NCBI GenBank assembly: GCA_900472625.1
Contig: UCIT01000070.1
Coordinates: 1-64,000, forward strand
Direction: 5' to 3'
Length of the DNA: 64,000 nt
Origin: Hyphomicrobiales bacterium
GTDB taxonomy: Bacteria > Pseudomonadota > Alphaproteobacteria > Rhizobiales > Rhizobiaceae
The translations under genes were made by a program, and so were the position numbers. The notes beneath the pieces are model-generated. The model worked only from the letters and a program-made list of their open reading frames with translations. It made no database searches and was not told where the DNA came from. Positions 16,193-24,729 of the stretch are shown one piece after another. Each line of letters opens with the position of its first letter. The stretch's first letter is position 1.

Positions 16193-16899
16193 TCTTCACC
16201 TGCCATCCGCCGCTCGATATCCAGATGAATGCCTGGTCGAAGCCGCACCTGAACATCGGTGACGATCGCATCCATGGGAATGTCGTGCGCTTGAGGACGG
16301 ATGCTCTCGATTTCCTGAAAGTCGAACCCCACCCCGATCTTGATGGGCGGAGGATCAAGTGCTGCCAGCGTCCGATCAAAGTAGCCGCCGCCAAAGCCCA
16401 GCCGGTAGCATTGCGCATCGAAGCCGACGACCGGCGCGATGACGATGTCGGGACGCCGCTCTTCTCCGTGACGGGGCACGGGAATGTTCAGGACCCCTTG
16501 TTCAAGCTCCTCACCGACGCGCCAGCTCCGAAAAGTCAGCGGGCGGCGTTTTTCCGTGACCACGGGCAAGAGACAGGTTGCGCCGCTCGCGGATGCCGAA
16601 GTCATCCACCCGCGCAGATCCGGCTCCCCGAGAAATGGCCAATAGAAACTGATGTTTTGATTGCGTAAGTTTGGAAGAAGCCGATCTAGATGTTGGCGGA
16701 GCAGCAGGGTTCTCCGGTCGCGCTCATCGGAACTGAGAAGGGTGCGCAGATCGATCAGCCGGTGGCGTTCATCCCCTCGCCACTCCTTCATGCTGGCATC
16801 GCGGTCACCCAGTCCCATGTACCGCGGATCGACTTCATGCATCGAACAGGCAGGAGATGCGTAACTTTCAGGATTTTCTTTATCGTTTTCCTGGTCCAT
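16189..16899 (-). CDS. 5-formyltetrahydrofolate cyclo-ligase family protein
   Basis: This 236-residue protein has the C-terminal signature of the family, RLGFGGGYFDRTLA, where the glycine loop binds ATP phosphates. It also has the preceding VIAPVVGFDAQCYR strand and the N-terminal RRTLLLRQHLDRLL helix. The enzyme turns 5-formyl-THF into 5,10-methenyl-THF using ATP. It carries about 35 extra N-terminal residues with SYASPACSMHEVDP, which a short cyclo-ligase lacks. The first lysine/arginine helix of classical enzymes is only loosely matched, so a related activity is possible. It is the first gene of a three-gene minus-strand group. Confidence 0.8.
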   Translation of the reverse strand: MDQENDKENPESYASPACSMHEVDPRYMGLGDRDASMKEWRGDERHRLIDLRTLLSSDERDRRTLLLRQHLDRLLPNLRNQNISFYWPFLGEPDLRGWMTSASASGATCLLPVVTEKRRPLTFRSWRVGEELEQGVLNIPVPRHGEERRPDIVIAPVVGFDAQCYRLGFGGGYFDRTLAALDPPPIKIGVGFDFQEIESIRPQAHDIPMDAIVTDVQVRLRPGIHLDIERRMAGEE

Positions 16900-17005
16900 A
16901 GGCCTGTTCTTTGCTTGGAATCACGTTTTGCGGGCGATACGTGGCTTGAACAACGTTCATCTTTAGGAAATGATAACGCAACATTATTCGTCTGGCGAGA
17001 TCATT

Positions 17006-17899
17006 GTGGACCCTACATCAATCGAAATTTTTCTTGCCGTCGCCAGCGAAGCAAGTGTCACGCGCGCCGCGAAAACGCTCGGCCGGGCGCCGTCGAATGT
17101 TACGACGCGCCTCCAGCTGCTGGAAGAACAAGTCGGAGTGCAGTTGTTCAGCCGCGAGGGAAAAAAGATGACGTTGACCCACGAAGGACAGACGTTCATC
17201 ACCTATGCGAGACGACTTGTAGCGCTGGCCGAAGAAGCCTGCCTTGCGATGAAGAACATAACGACATTGAGGGTTGGGACCATGGAAAGCACGGCCGCAA
17301 GCCGGCTGCCGCCCGTTCTTGCCCGGTTCAGCGAGACTTGGCCCTCGGTTTCGCTGCAGTTGACGCTTGGCGCCACCCAGGATCTCGCCAATGCCGTGAT
17401 CGCAGACGAGCTGGACTGCGCTCTTGTCGCACGACCGCGAGGCCAACCAGACGACGTGGTCTCCTTCGATCGCCATCAACTGCTTCACATGACGCCAATA
17501 TACGAAGAAGAACTTCTTCTTGTCCTTCCACCCAACCATCAGCCAGTTCGAGATGCCAGCGACATCCGGCCGCGGCAACTGGCGGCTCTTGAGCCCGGTT
17601 GCACTTATCGCCGGGTCGCCGAACGTTGGGTAAGACTGACCGCCGATGTCCCAACCCTGGAGGTCGGTTCATATCACTCAATGCTGGCCCATGTCATTTC
17701 AGGCAAGGCGGTGGGTGTCATGCCCCGCTCGGTTCTGGATGGCATGCACTGGAACGGCGACATCGGGGTTCATCCTCTGGAGCCGGTCGATACCCTGCTT
17801 ATTTCGAAAGCGGACGGAATGTCTGACGCACTTCGTGGTCTTGAAGAACTTCTTCTCGATTCCAGCTCCGCACGGGTGTCGCCGGTTCGTCTGTCCTAA
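17006..17899 (+). CDS. LysR-family transcriptional regulator
   Basis: A protein of about 297 residues with an N-terminal LysR helix-turn-helix (EIFLAVASEASVTRAAKTLG, RAPSNVTTRLQLLEEQVGV) and a ligand-binding domain from about residue 90 (LRVGTMESTAASRLPPVLAR). The GTG at 17006 gives the usual LysR N-terminus; a longer in-frame ATG at 16970 adds 12 atypical residues. The LQLTLGATQDLANAVIADEL segment is the standard effector-domain hinge. The HPP-CBS gene starts 28 bases downstream on the same strand, so it is probably cotranscribed and may be a target. Confidence 0.9.
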   Translation: MDPTSIEIFLAVASEASVTRAAKTLGRAPSNVTTRLQLLEEQVGVQLFSREGKKMTLTHEGQTFITYARRLVALAEEACLAMKNITTLRVGTMESTAASRLPPVLARFSETWPSVSLQLTLGATQDLANAVIADELDCALVARPRGQPDDVVSFDRHQLLHMTPIYEEELLLVLPPNHQPVRDASDIRPRQLAALEPGCTYRRVAERWVRLTADVPTLEVGSYHSMLAHVISGKAVGVMPRSVLDGMHWNGDIGVHPLEPVDTLLISKADGMSDALRGLEELLLDSSSARVSPVRLS

Positions 17900-17927
17900 G
17901 CCCTCCCCAACTTATCACCAGGTTTGC

Positions 17928-19052
17928 ATGTCCAAGCAAGAAAATGCCGCTCAACGACGAGCCCGCCTCTCATTCCGGTTGTTTTATCCCATCCTCGCTG
18001 GCGCGACACTGCGGGATCGACTTCTCGCGTGCCTCGGTGCACTTGTTGCCATCGCGCTGACGGGCATGCTTTGCGGCATCCTGTTCGGAGAAGGCGCGCA
18101 CCTGCCGCTGATCGTTGCTCCGATGGGCGCATCCGCCGTGCTACTTTTTGCAGTGCCTGCTAGTCCACTTGCGCAACCGTGGTCGATCATCGGCGGGAAT
18201 ACTATCTCCGCGATCATGGGCGTTGTTTCCGCGAGCCTGATAAGTGATCCGATCGTTGCCACGGGGGTCGGCGTGTCACTGGCAATCGCGGCAATGTCGT
18301 TCATGCGTTGCCTGCACCCGCCCGGCGGCGCTGCTGCGCTGACCGCCGTCCTCGGTGGTCCCGTCGTCGCGAGCTGGGGGATGCTTTTTCCCTTTGTTCC
18401 GGTCGCCTTGAACTCCTGCCTCCTCGTAGGAGTCGGATTATTGTTCCACAAACTCTCGCGCCACAACTACCCGCATGTCGTTACGCCGCTGCCCAACGTG
18501 CATCTGACTTTGGATCCCCCGCCTGCTCAAAGAATTGGGTTTCGTGATGACGATATCGACGCGGCGCTCGCGACGCTCAACGACACTTTTGACATCGACC
18601 GCGCCGACCTGGGGCGAGTATTGCGGCAGGTGGAATTGGAGGCAGTCTCACGCGCCAATGGAGACATCCGATGCTCTGACATCATGTCGCGGGACGTGAT
18701 CGCGGTCGATATCGACGCAACGGTGGAGCAGGCCCGTTGGCTTCTTCTCAACCACAATGTCAGAACCTTGCCGGTCAGGGGAGAGGATCGAAGGCTTGTT
18801 GGATCCGTCGGCTTGAGGGAACTCGCCTTAGCGTCCGGTAGCCTGGAACGTTTGCTCTCCGAGGCGACGACAGCTCGCGCCGATGATCGCGCCTTCGGCC
18901 TGTTGCCCTTGTTGACTGATGGCCGCACGCATGCAGTTGTCATTGTTGATGACGCACAAGGCATACTGGGGTTGATCTCACAGACGGATTTACTCAATGC
19001 TGTGGCGAGGGCGCTTCCCCGCGAAGAGATGCTTCCAGAAGTGGCTGCCTAG
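17928..19052 (+). CDS. HPP-family membrane protein with C-terminal CBS pair
   Basis: A 374-residue protein. The first 180 residues form four or five membrane helices, with APMGASAVLLFAVP and the family signature LHPPGGAAALTAV. The C-terminal half holds two CBS motifs (CSDIMSRDVIAVDIDATVEQ and RTHAVVIVDDAQGILGLISQ), which usually bind adenosyl ligands and gate transport. HPP proteins have been linked to nitrite transport in plastids and cyanobacteria; that role is only suggestive here. It sits right after a LysR gene and two genes away from a ClC channel that also has CBS domains. Confidence 0.85.
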   Translation: MSKQENAAQRRARLSFRLFYPILAGATLRDRLLACLGALVAIALTGMLCGILFGEGAHLPLIVAPMGASAVLLFAVPASPLAQPWSIIGGNTISAIMGVVSASLISDPIVATGVGVSLAIAAMSFMRCLHPPGGAAALTAVLGGPVVASWGMLFPFVPVALNSCLLVGVGLLFHKLSRHNYPHVVTPLPNVHLTLDPPPAQRIGFRDDDIDAALATLNDTFDIDRADLGRVLRQVELEAVSRANGDIRCSDIMSRDVIAVDIDATVEQARWLLLNHNVRTLPVRGEDRRLVGSVGLRELALASGSLERLLSEATTARADDRAFGLLPLLTDGRTHAVVIVDDAQGILGLISQTDLLNAVARALPREEMLPEVAA

Positions 19053-19063
19053 CCTTACAGCAT

Positions 19064-19366
19064 TCAACGCAGGCCAAGATAAACGAGCAGGCAGACGGCC
19101 GACAAGGTGACCATTAGCCATGGCGTCGCGCCATCGAGAAGCAGCGCCAACAACACGCCCCCCGCGAGTGTCAAGGCTGCGCGGGCGATGTCGGTATCCG
19201 TAACGGTCAAGGCAAGAGCCGCCAAAAAAACGGCGCTGGCGACCATCGTGACTGGCGAGGTGGCTTCGGCTTCAGGTTCCCCTCTGACGTAGGGCACCAT
19301 GAACCGGCGCAAGCTGAGTGCGAGCGCAGCAATAAGCAAAAGACAGGTAAAGACATTCATCCACAT
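19064..19366 (-). CDS. Small membrane protein, 100 residues
   Basis: Three or four hydrophobic helices are visible (VFTCLLLIAALALSL, MVASAVFLAALALTV, ALTLAGGVLLALLL, LMVTLSAVCLLVYLGL), with little else. It ends 11 bases from the convergent HPP gene. No family is recognised. A helix-rich protein of this size may assist the ClC or HPP transporters that flank it, but there is no direct evidence. Confidence 0.6.
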   Translation of the reverse strand: MWMNVFTCLLLIAALALSLRRFMVPYVRGEPEAEATSPVTMVASAVFLAALALTVTDTDIARAALTLAGGVLLALLLDGATPWLMVTLSAVCLLVYLGLR

Positions 19367-19567
19367 GCGTCCACCCTAGAGATACGCATATCGTCAATGC
19401 AAACCACATGCCATTTCGATCCGGTCTCTTTCCGGCGGAATCGCCGCGAACCGGCGACGATGCGAAGGGTGACGCCGTGAATAAAATTGTCAGATGATTA
19501 AAACGTAGTCACCCTTCGTTTCCATACTGATTGTTTGCCGAAAAGGTCCCAATGGTGAAAAGCACCG

Positions 19568-21397
19568 TCAAAGTTGTCTGCCATTAGCCACCTGATCGCC
19601 CGCCCTCCGTGAAATATATGGCCGCCGTTCGAACTCCGAGGTCCGCAATGAGCTGCGCAGGCGCAGAAGATCTTTTCGAGCAATAAGTCCGCACAGTTTA
19701 CCGCTGGCGGGATCGACGATCGGAATGCGTCCCGCATCGGTTGAGAGCATCACATCCGCGATGAACCCGACCGTGTCTTCTGGATGACCGACGGGGACGG
19801 AGGCATCCGAAACAGATTCGGCAAGCGTCAGTTCGCCCAGATCTGGGTTGCCTTGCCAGTTGAGCACATCGCCCCTGGAGACAACGCCCACGAGCCTGCC
19901 GGCGCCGTCAATCACCGGATAGATGCGATGCGTCTTCTGTTTCGATTCAAAAAGCTGACATGCCTCTGTTACCGTCATTGTCGCAGGCAGGGTGTCGACG
20001 TCCCTGATCATGATCTCGCCGGCTCGCGTGAATTCGAATGGATCGATGCCGTATTCACGGGTGATGTGTTGTCCCCGCCGCGCAATCTTCTCGGTCAAGA
20101 TTGAGCGGCGCAGAAGCAGGACCGTCACGGCATAGGCGACAACTGTCGCTGCCAGGACAGGCACCAGGGTGCTGATGTCACCTGTGATCTCAACTGCGAA
20201 AAACGTTCCCGTCAGCGGCGCTCGCATGGTCCCGCCCATCATCGCCGCCATGCCCAGCAAGGCCCAGAAGCCGGGATCATGACCGGGCATCACCAAGCCC
20301 ATGAGCCAGCCCAGAGCGCCACCGAAGATGAGGAGAGGAGCCAGAACACCACCCGATGTGCCGGATGACAGCGCAAAGAGCCAGATGCAGCTCTTGACCA
20401 CGAGGACGGTAAGGACCGTAGAGGCGAGCAGCTTGTTGTTGAGCAGGCCGTCGATGATATCGTAGCCGACGCCCAAAGCGCGCGGCTCGATCAGACCCCC
20501 GATCCCAATCACGACGCCGCCGAGCATCGGCCACCACATCCAATGGATTGGTAGCTCTTCGAAGAGATCCTCGATCTTGTAGAGCAGAGTTGTGAGCAGT
20601 CCAGACTGCAGCCCTGATACGATGCCAATCGCGGCGCAAGCGAAAATGCCCCACCACGGCAAAGCCATCTGGAAATGTGTCGGAAACAGCGGACCTGTGC
20701 CAAACAACATCGGCCGCCAGCAGATCGAGACACAAGCTGCAACGGCAACAGGAATGAAGCTGCGAGGTTTCCATTCGAACAGCAGGAGTTCGACTGCGAG
20801 CATGACGGCAGCAATCGGTGAACCGAAGATAGCCGTCATGCCGGCTGAAGCGCCTGCCACCAGCAAAGTCTTGCGTTCGGCGGCGCTCATGTGGAAGAGC
20901 TGCGCAAACAACGAGCCCATTGCTCCGCCCGTCATAATGATCGGCCCCTCCGCGCCGAACGGGCCACCCGTGCCGATCGAGATCGCCGATGACAGCGGCT
21001 TCAGTACTGCCACCTTGGGCGACATCCGGCTACCGCCGATGAGGATCGCCTCGATGGCTTCGGGAATGCCGTGACCGCGGATCTTCTCCGACCCGAAACG
21101 AGCCATCAGGCCGATAACGAGTCCTCCGAGCGGAGGCGCCAGCAAAATCCACGGAGATCGCGGCAGGTCTGCCAGCGAGACAGGTTCGATGCCGATGTGG
21201 CCGAACCAGACGACGTTTGTGACAAGCGCAATCAGGCACACAAGGCACCATGCCGCAAACGCGCCCGCCGTTCCGACGACGATCGCCATGCCAACCAGGA
21301 TGAGGACGCGCTTGTCGGTGGTGAAGTCTCCGGCCTCGCGCCGGGAGAGGCCTCCTGTGAAATCGTGCGGCCGGTGGCCGGGTTGATGCTGCGACAT
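19568..21397 (-). CDS. ClC-family chloride channel/antiporter with CBS domains
   Basis: A 609-residue protein with about 430 residues of ClC membrane domain followed by two CBS domains. The anion-selectivity motifs are present in order: GHGIPE (usually GSGIPE), GGPFGAEGP with the gating glutamate, and GTSGGVLAP. At the internal proton-glutamate position the segment reads IAAVMLAVELLL, so the second glutamate of the EE pair seen in CLC-ec1 is leucine. That is more like channel-type members. The CBS pair (GEIMIRDVDTLPATMTV, then ADVMLSTDAGRIPIVDP) may sense nucleotides. Two MarR genes are divergent across a palindrome and may control it. Confidence 0.92.
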   Translation of the reverse strand: MSQHQPGHRPHDFTGGLSRREAGDFTTDKRVLILVGMAIVVGTAGAFAAWCLVCLIALVTNVVWFGHIGIEPVSLADLPRSPWILLAPPLGGLVIGLMARFGSEKIRGHGIPEAIEAILIGGSRMSPKVAVLKPLSSAISIGTGGPFGAEGPIIMTGGAMGSLFAQLFHMSAAERKTLLVAGASAGMTAIFGSPIAAVMLAVELLLFEWKPRSFIPVAVAACVSICWRPMLFGTGPLFPTHFQMALPWWGIFACAAIGIVSGLQSGLLTTLLYKIEDLFEELPIHWMWWPMLGGVVIGIGGLIEPRALGVGYDIIDGLLNNKLLASTVLTVLVVKSCIWLFALSSGTSGGVLAPLLIFGGALGWLMGLVMPGHDPGFWALLGMAAMMGGTMRAPLTGTFFAVEITGDISTLVPVLAATVVAYAVTVLLLRRSILTEKIARRGQHITREYGIDPFEFTRAGEIMIRDVDTLPATMTVTEACQLFESKQKTHRIYPVIDGAGRLVGVVSRGDVLNWQGNPDLGELTLAESVSDASVPVGHPEDTVGFIADVMLSTDAGRIPIVDPASGKLCGLIARKDLLRLRSSLRTSEFERRPYISRRAGDQVANGRQL

Positions 21398-21446
21398 GGT
21401 TTTCCTTAGGGTGGTTTGACGGGAGTACTTTGAGGTGGTCGATTAT

Positions 21447-21459
21447 ATCGTGATACGAT
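21447..21459. promoter_or_regulatory. Putative MarR operator between clc and the tandem MarR genes
   Basis: ATCGT-GAT-ACGAT is a perfect 5-base inverted repeat around 3 bases, within the 107-base divergent spacer. Its size and spacing suit a MarR dimer. The adjacent MarR proteins are the natural candidates to bind it. Confidence 0.5.
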
Positions 21460-21504
21460 GTAAATCAAGCTGCAAAAACCGCGAGCTTAATGGAGCTGAT
21501 CGCA

Positions 21505-21954
21505 ATGAGTCATCGGGAGCGCCTCGGCGAGGGAGACTACGAAGCCTTGGCCAACTTGCGTTACAGTATCCGCCGGTTCCGGCAGTTCAGTGCAATGGAG
21601 GCAGACAAACTCGGCCTTACGCCGGAACAGCATCAGGCGCTGCTCGCGATTAAGGGGCTGCCGACTGGAAGGCAGATGACGGCGCGAATGCTGACCGAAC
21701 GTCTCCTCATAGCCAGAAAATTGGCGGATGGCCTGATTGAACAGCTTGTTGACGAGGGTTATATCGAGGCAGGGTCTTCAACGACGGGCCTTAGCAGGCA
21801 AGTCATTCGCCTCACGCGCAAAGGAGAGGATATTCTTGACCGGCTGGCAAGCGCTCATCTATTCGAGATCCGGAAGATGGCGCACGAATTGATGCAGGCG
21901 CTCCGTGTCCTGCAGGACCGCCAAAAGATGCAGCGCACCGCGTGGATGGCTTGA
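21505..21954 (+). CDS. MarR-family regulator 1 of a tandem pair
   Basis: A 149-residue winged-helix protein. The N-terminal dimer helix includes LANLRYSIRRFRQFSAMEA, then GLTPEQHQALLAIKGLPTG, then the recognition helix LTERLLIARKLADGLIEQL. The wing (EAGSSTTGLSRQVIRLT) lacks the DxRxxxxxLT acidic pattern found in most MarR proteins and in its neighbour. The ATG at 21505 has GGAG 8 bases upstream; an ATG at 21490 is possible. It is 29 bases upstream of a paralogue and divergent from the clc gene. Confidence 0.88.
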   Translation: MSHRERLGEGDYEALANLRYSIRRFRQFSAMEADKLGLTPEQHQALLAIKGLPTGRQMTARMLTERLLIARKLADGLIEQLVDEGYIEAGSSTTGLSRQVIRLTRKGEDILDRLASAHLFEIRKMAHELMQALRVLQDRQKMQRTAWMA

Positions 21955-21982
21955 CCCGCGTGTGGTGCGAGATGGAAATCTC

Positions 21983-22426
21983 ATGACAGAACCGACAACG
22001 CTAAGACAGCAAGATTACGAAACGCTTGCAGACCTTCGTTACGCATTACGCCAGTTCATGGATTTTAGCGCATCTGCTGCGCAACTAGAAGGGTTACCTG
22101 CCCAGCAGCACCAGGCGCTTCTGGCGATCAAGGGCAACCGGAATGGGGAACCGATGACGGTCGGAACGCTGGCAGAGCGCCTCATCATCGCGCCACACAC
22201 GGCGACAGAATTGGTAAGTCGCCTTGTTGATAGCAGGCTTGCAGAACGGCGCGTGGATCCCGAGGACCGGCGTCGGCAAACCGTTCATTTGACTGGAAAG
22301 GCGGAAGAGCTTCTCGACCGGTTAAGCGGGGCGCATCTGGCGGAAATTCGCGGTAGGGCACCAAAGCTTGTGGCGCTTCTCACCCAACTTGAAAAAATCT
22401 CGTTGGCATCGACCTCCAGCGATTGA
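21983..22426 (+). CDS. MarR-family regulator 2 of a tandem pair
   Basis: A 147-residue paralogue of the preceding gene. It shares LADLRYALRQFMDFSASAAQ, GLPAQQHQALLAIKGN and a LAERLIIAPHTATELVSRL recognition helix. Here the wing is standard (VDPEDRRRQTVHLTGKAEELL). The pair looks like a tandem duplication that has diverged in the wing. The two products may form heterodimers or recognise different half-sites. It is probably cotranscribed with MarR 1. Only 29 bases separate the genes, with no hairpin between them. Confidence 0.88.
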   Translation: MTEPTTLRQQDYETLADLRYALRQFMDFSASAAQLEGLPAQQHQALLAIKGNRNGEPMTVGTLAERLIIAPHTATELVSRLVDSRLAERRVDPEDRRRQTVHLTGKAEELLDRLSGAHLAEIRGRAPKLVALLTQLEKISLASTSSD

Positions 22427-22499
22427 AAAAGAATAGGCCCGGCGCGCTTCCCGCGCGGAGGGTTTGCGCAAGATTTAAATGCTCAGCCGCTGCCTTCGT

Positions 22500-22676
22500 G
22501 CCAGTGCCGCGCAGGCGATTGATTACCGCGGGATTGACGGCCATTGTAGTGGCGTCATCGACAGCCGCCGGGAGGGTTATCGACACAACCCGGCCTCTCA
22601 ATCGCAAAGTGGCAACTATCTCCCCTCGCAGATTCACGATGCCCCGGGCTTGAGGGCCTCCGATTCCTGCTACCAC
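22500..22676 (-). pseudogene. Possible CheW-like remnant
   Basis: In the 380-base space after the MarR pair, a minus-strand frame reads GIVNLRGEIVATLRLRGRV. This resembles the GxxNLRGxIVxxxDLR core of CheW. Before and after it the likeness fades, and there is no credible start or full fold. If it is real it is a short fossil of a chemotaxis gene. The rest of 22427-22806 holds nothing I recognise. Confidence 0.3.
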
Positions 22677-22806
22677 GCCCCATCTTGGAGAGGGCCAGGG
22701 AGACGGAAGAGGTTGTTGCCACAGGAAGTGAGGGACAAGATGGGGTAGAAAGGCTTAGCGGCGAGGGCAGCTCAGCGTCACTAGATGCGCGTGTGGAAAC
22801 AACCCT

Positions 22807-23544
22807 TCAACCAGCCGCGTGGCGGGACGATGTTTTAATCGTCTGACCGATCCTGATCAGAAACGCCACGACATACGGAAGCGAGGCCGGCACCCACATC
22901 AACAACCCAGCCAACTGCTGATCTTCGAGGGGCGTGAGACCGTAAAGGTCGGTGGTCAAGAAATGCGGGCGGAACAGGGGGTGTGGAGTAAGCGTCAGAA
23001 ATGCCCCGAGCATCGTCATCTGCAATATCGTGCCACCGCAGACGGCGAGCGCACTACCCGAGGCCCGTCGCGGGTCGAGGATTTCGCGCCAGAGCCATAG
23101 GGCGGAAAGAAGGAGAGGGATTTCCATCGCCCAGTAGGCAAGGCTACTGGAGAGCGCCCAGGCGTAGGGCAGAGGCAGGTGCCAAAGCCAAATCATCACC
23201 GTGTGGGCGACGAAGGCGGCCGTGGGTGGAAACCGATCAAGCGTAACAGACGGTTCAAAGAAAAGTCGCCAACCGAGCGGCGCAGCAAGCGATATCAAGA
23301 CAATATGATGGAAGGCCCGCGCCGAGAAGAAGGCGGAGCTCAGGGCACATAGCGGTGAGACGAAGGCGATGGCACAAAGACCGACGAACAGCACCCACTG
23401 ACCCCGCCGGTTCTCAGCCCAAGCCCATCTCCACAGCCCCACCAGAGCGATCGCCGACAACAGGATCGGGTCGAAGTTCCAGTCCGCCATCAGTGCTTCA
23501 GGTGAGGGAGCGGTACCACAGTAGGGTGCGAGCTGGAAAGTCAT
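22807..23544 (-). CDS. CtaG-type cytochrome c oxidase assembly protein (caa3_CtaG)
   Basis: A 245-residue membrane protein with about seven helices. The family landmarks are conserved: SARAFHHIVLISLAAPLG, VMIWLWHLPLPYAW, TLTPHPLF and the closing YGLTPLEDQQLAGLLMWVPA. Family members help copper delivery to or assembly of oxidase subunit I. It stands alone here, far from the oxidase operon at 51.5-59.6 kb, which has its own CtaG. The two share the LTPLEDQQLAG ending and are paralogues. Its partner oxidase may lie elsewhere in the genome. Confidence 0.85.
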   Translation of the reverse strand: MTFQLAPYCGTAPSPEALMADWNFDPILLSAIALVGLWRWAWAENRRGQWVLFVGLCAIAFVSPLCALSSAFFSARAFHHIVLISLAAPLGWRLFFEPSVTLDRFPPTAAFVAHTVMIWLWHLPLPYAWALSSSLAYWAMEIPLLLSALWLWREILDPRRASGSALAVCGGTILQMTMLGAFLTLTPHPLFRPHFLTTDLYGLTPLEDQQLAGLLMWVPASLPYVVAFLIRIGQTIKTSSRHAAG

Positions 23545-23705
23545 GTGAAGCTTTCACCGGATGATTGACCGGGTACTACGGCTCGGCGGAATTGTTCCAG
23601 CGTGTCTCGAGCTACGATCTGCTATGTGTGACTATGCCAAATTGAAATAAAACCGCGAAAGCGGGCCCCCGCAAGCGCTCAACCCTGCTTCAAGAGCTTG
23701 CGACT

Positions 23706-23999
23706 TTGCCGGACAAGTCGTTCATCGGCGCTTTCAGGCAACAGTATGGTGCGCTCTGCTTTCGGCGTACCGAGGGCGCCGCGATCGAGGTATTGGTCAT
23801 CACTTCGCGCGACACCGGTAGATGGATCATTCCGAAAGGGTGGCCGATGAAGCGAAAGAAACCGTACGAAGCCGCTGCGATCGAAGCCTGGGAAGAGGCA
23901 GGCATTCGAGGGGCCGTTCGTAAGAAACCGGTCGGCCGTTACACCTACCTCAAGGAATTGGATCATGGAGACGTCGCTCCCTGCGTCGCCGCACAATGA
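23706..23999 (+). pseudogene. Nudix hydrolase fragment, C-terminally truncated
   Basis: A 97-residue frame from a TTG carries a Nudix domain: GRWIIPKGWPMKRKKPYEAA and AIEAWEEAGIRG, fitting the box GX5EX7xEUxEExGU. The arginine before the EE pair is tryptophan-flanked (EAWEEAG). The frame stops at LKELDHGDVAPC, where full-length relatives continue for 40 or more residues. There is no ATG start; the frame runs up to a stop near 23640. It is joined directly to a response-regulator fragment, so a deletion has fused the remains of two genes. Confidence 0.6.
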
Positions 24000-24259
24000 A
24001 CGACGCGGTCGGCAGCGGCGCCGGCGGATACGGTCTGATCCGGATGGTAAGTGCGGAAATGCTCGGGGAACTTGGCTGCGACGTCACCGAAGCTGGATCG
24101 GCCGAAGACGGCCTAGCTCTTCTTGAGCGCGAGCGTTTCGACATTCTGGTGTCGGATCTCGGTCTGCCAGGGATGTCTAGGCGAGGACTTGTCGTGAGGT
24201 TCGCCGACGGTTGCCGGCAGTGGGAATTGTATTTGCCACCAGATCGGACAAAGGTTTGA
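23996..24259 (+). pseudogene. Response-regulator receiver domain fragment
   Basis: The frame overlaps the Nudix stop and reads LIRMVSAEMLGELGCDVTEA, GSAEDGLALLERERFDILVS and DLGLPGMS. This is the middle of a CheY-like receiver with its phosphoryl aspartate (SDLGLPG). The N-terminal acidic pair VDDE is replaced by junk (NDAVGSGAGGYG), and the C-terminal half with the T/S and K residues is lost after 24180. It cannot work as a receiver. It looks like debris from the deletion that also cut the Nudix gene. Confidence 0.6.
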
Positions 24260-24364
24260 CATCGACGATCCCCCCGCGGGCGGCGGTACTTCCGGAGCCG
24301 CACGGACTGGATGAACTCGCTGCCACACTCGACGCCGTTGCAGTCAAGGATTGAGCTGGCTGCC

Positions 24365-24598
24365 TCAATCAAGGCCAATGACGTCCTTGAAGGGAACGGT
24401 CGCCAGGACCATTCCGCGCCCGTCGGCAATCTCGAAGGCGCGGCTATCGACCTTTTCGTCGTTAAGAACTATCTCCGCCACCATTTCGCGCGCCGCCTTC
24501 CTCGCCTCATAGACGGCATCGGAGAGGTCCGGTAGCTCGATCCCCTCCAGGTCCTTTTCATAGCCGTCGATGTCTCTGACATGAAAGAAGAATTTCAT
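24365..24598 (-). CDS. DUF6894-family small protein
   Basis: A 77-residue protein of the rhizobial MxxFFHVRDxxG type. MKFFFHVRDIDGYEKDLEG is followed by a conserved helix (DAVYEARKAAREMVAEIV) and a strand ending DGRGMVLATVPF. Function is unknown; many copies are found in stress regions of Rhizobiales. GGAGG lies just before the start. A textbook EcfG promoter (GGAAC-N16-CGTT, 24628-24652) is placed to start the transcript about 25 bases upstream. It is divergent from the HWE kinase. Confidence 0.85.
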   Translation of the reverse strand: MKFFFHVRDIDGYEKDLEGIELPDLSDAVYEARKAAREMVAEIVLNDEKVDSRAFEIADGRGMVLATVPFKDVIGLD

Positions 24599-24627
24599 CC
24601 GAGCTACCTCCTGAATTGTTCGACATT

Positions 24628-24652
24628 AACGGGCCGCCTTTATCAATGTTCC
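24628..24652 (-). promoter_or_regulatory. EcfG (general stress) promoter of the DUF6894 gene
   Basis: On the minus strand GGAAC (24648-24652), 16 bases and CGTT (24628-24631) match the consensus exactly. It is about 30 bases from the start codon. Confidence 0.8.
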
Positions 24653-24729
24653 AGACGGGTCGAGGCGTCCATCGGAGGTGATGACAAAACGAAGATTCGT
24701 ATGTTACCCAGTCGTGGAAAGGGGATTCC

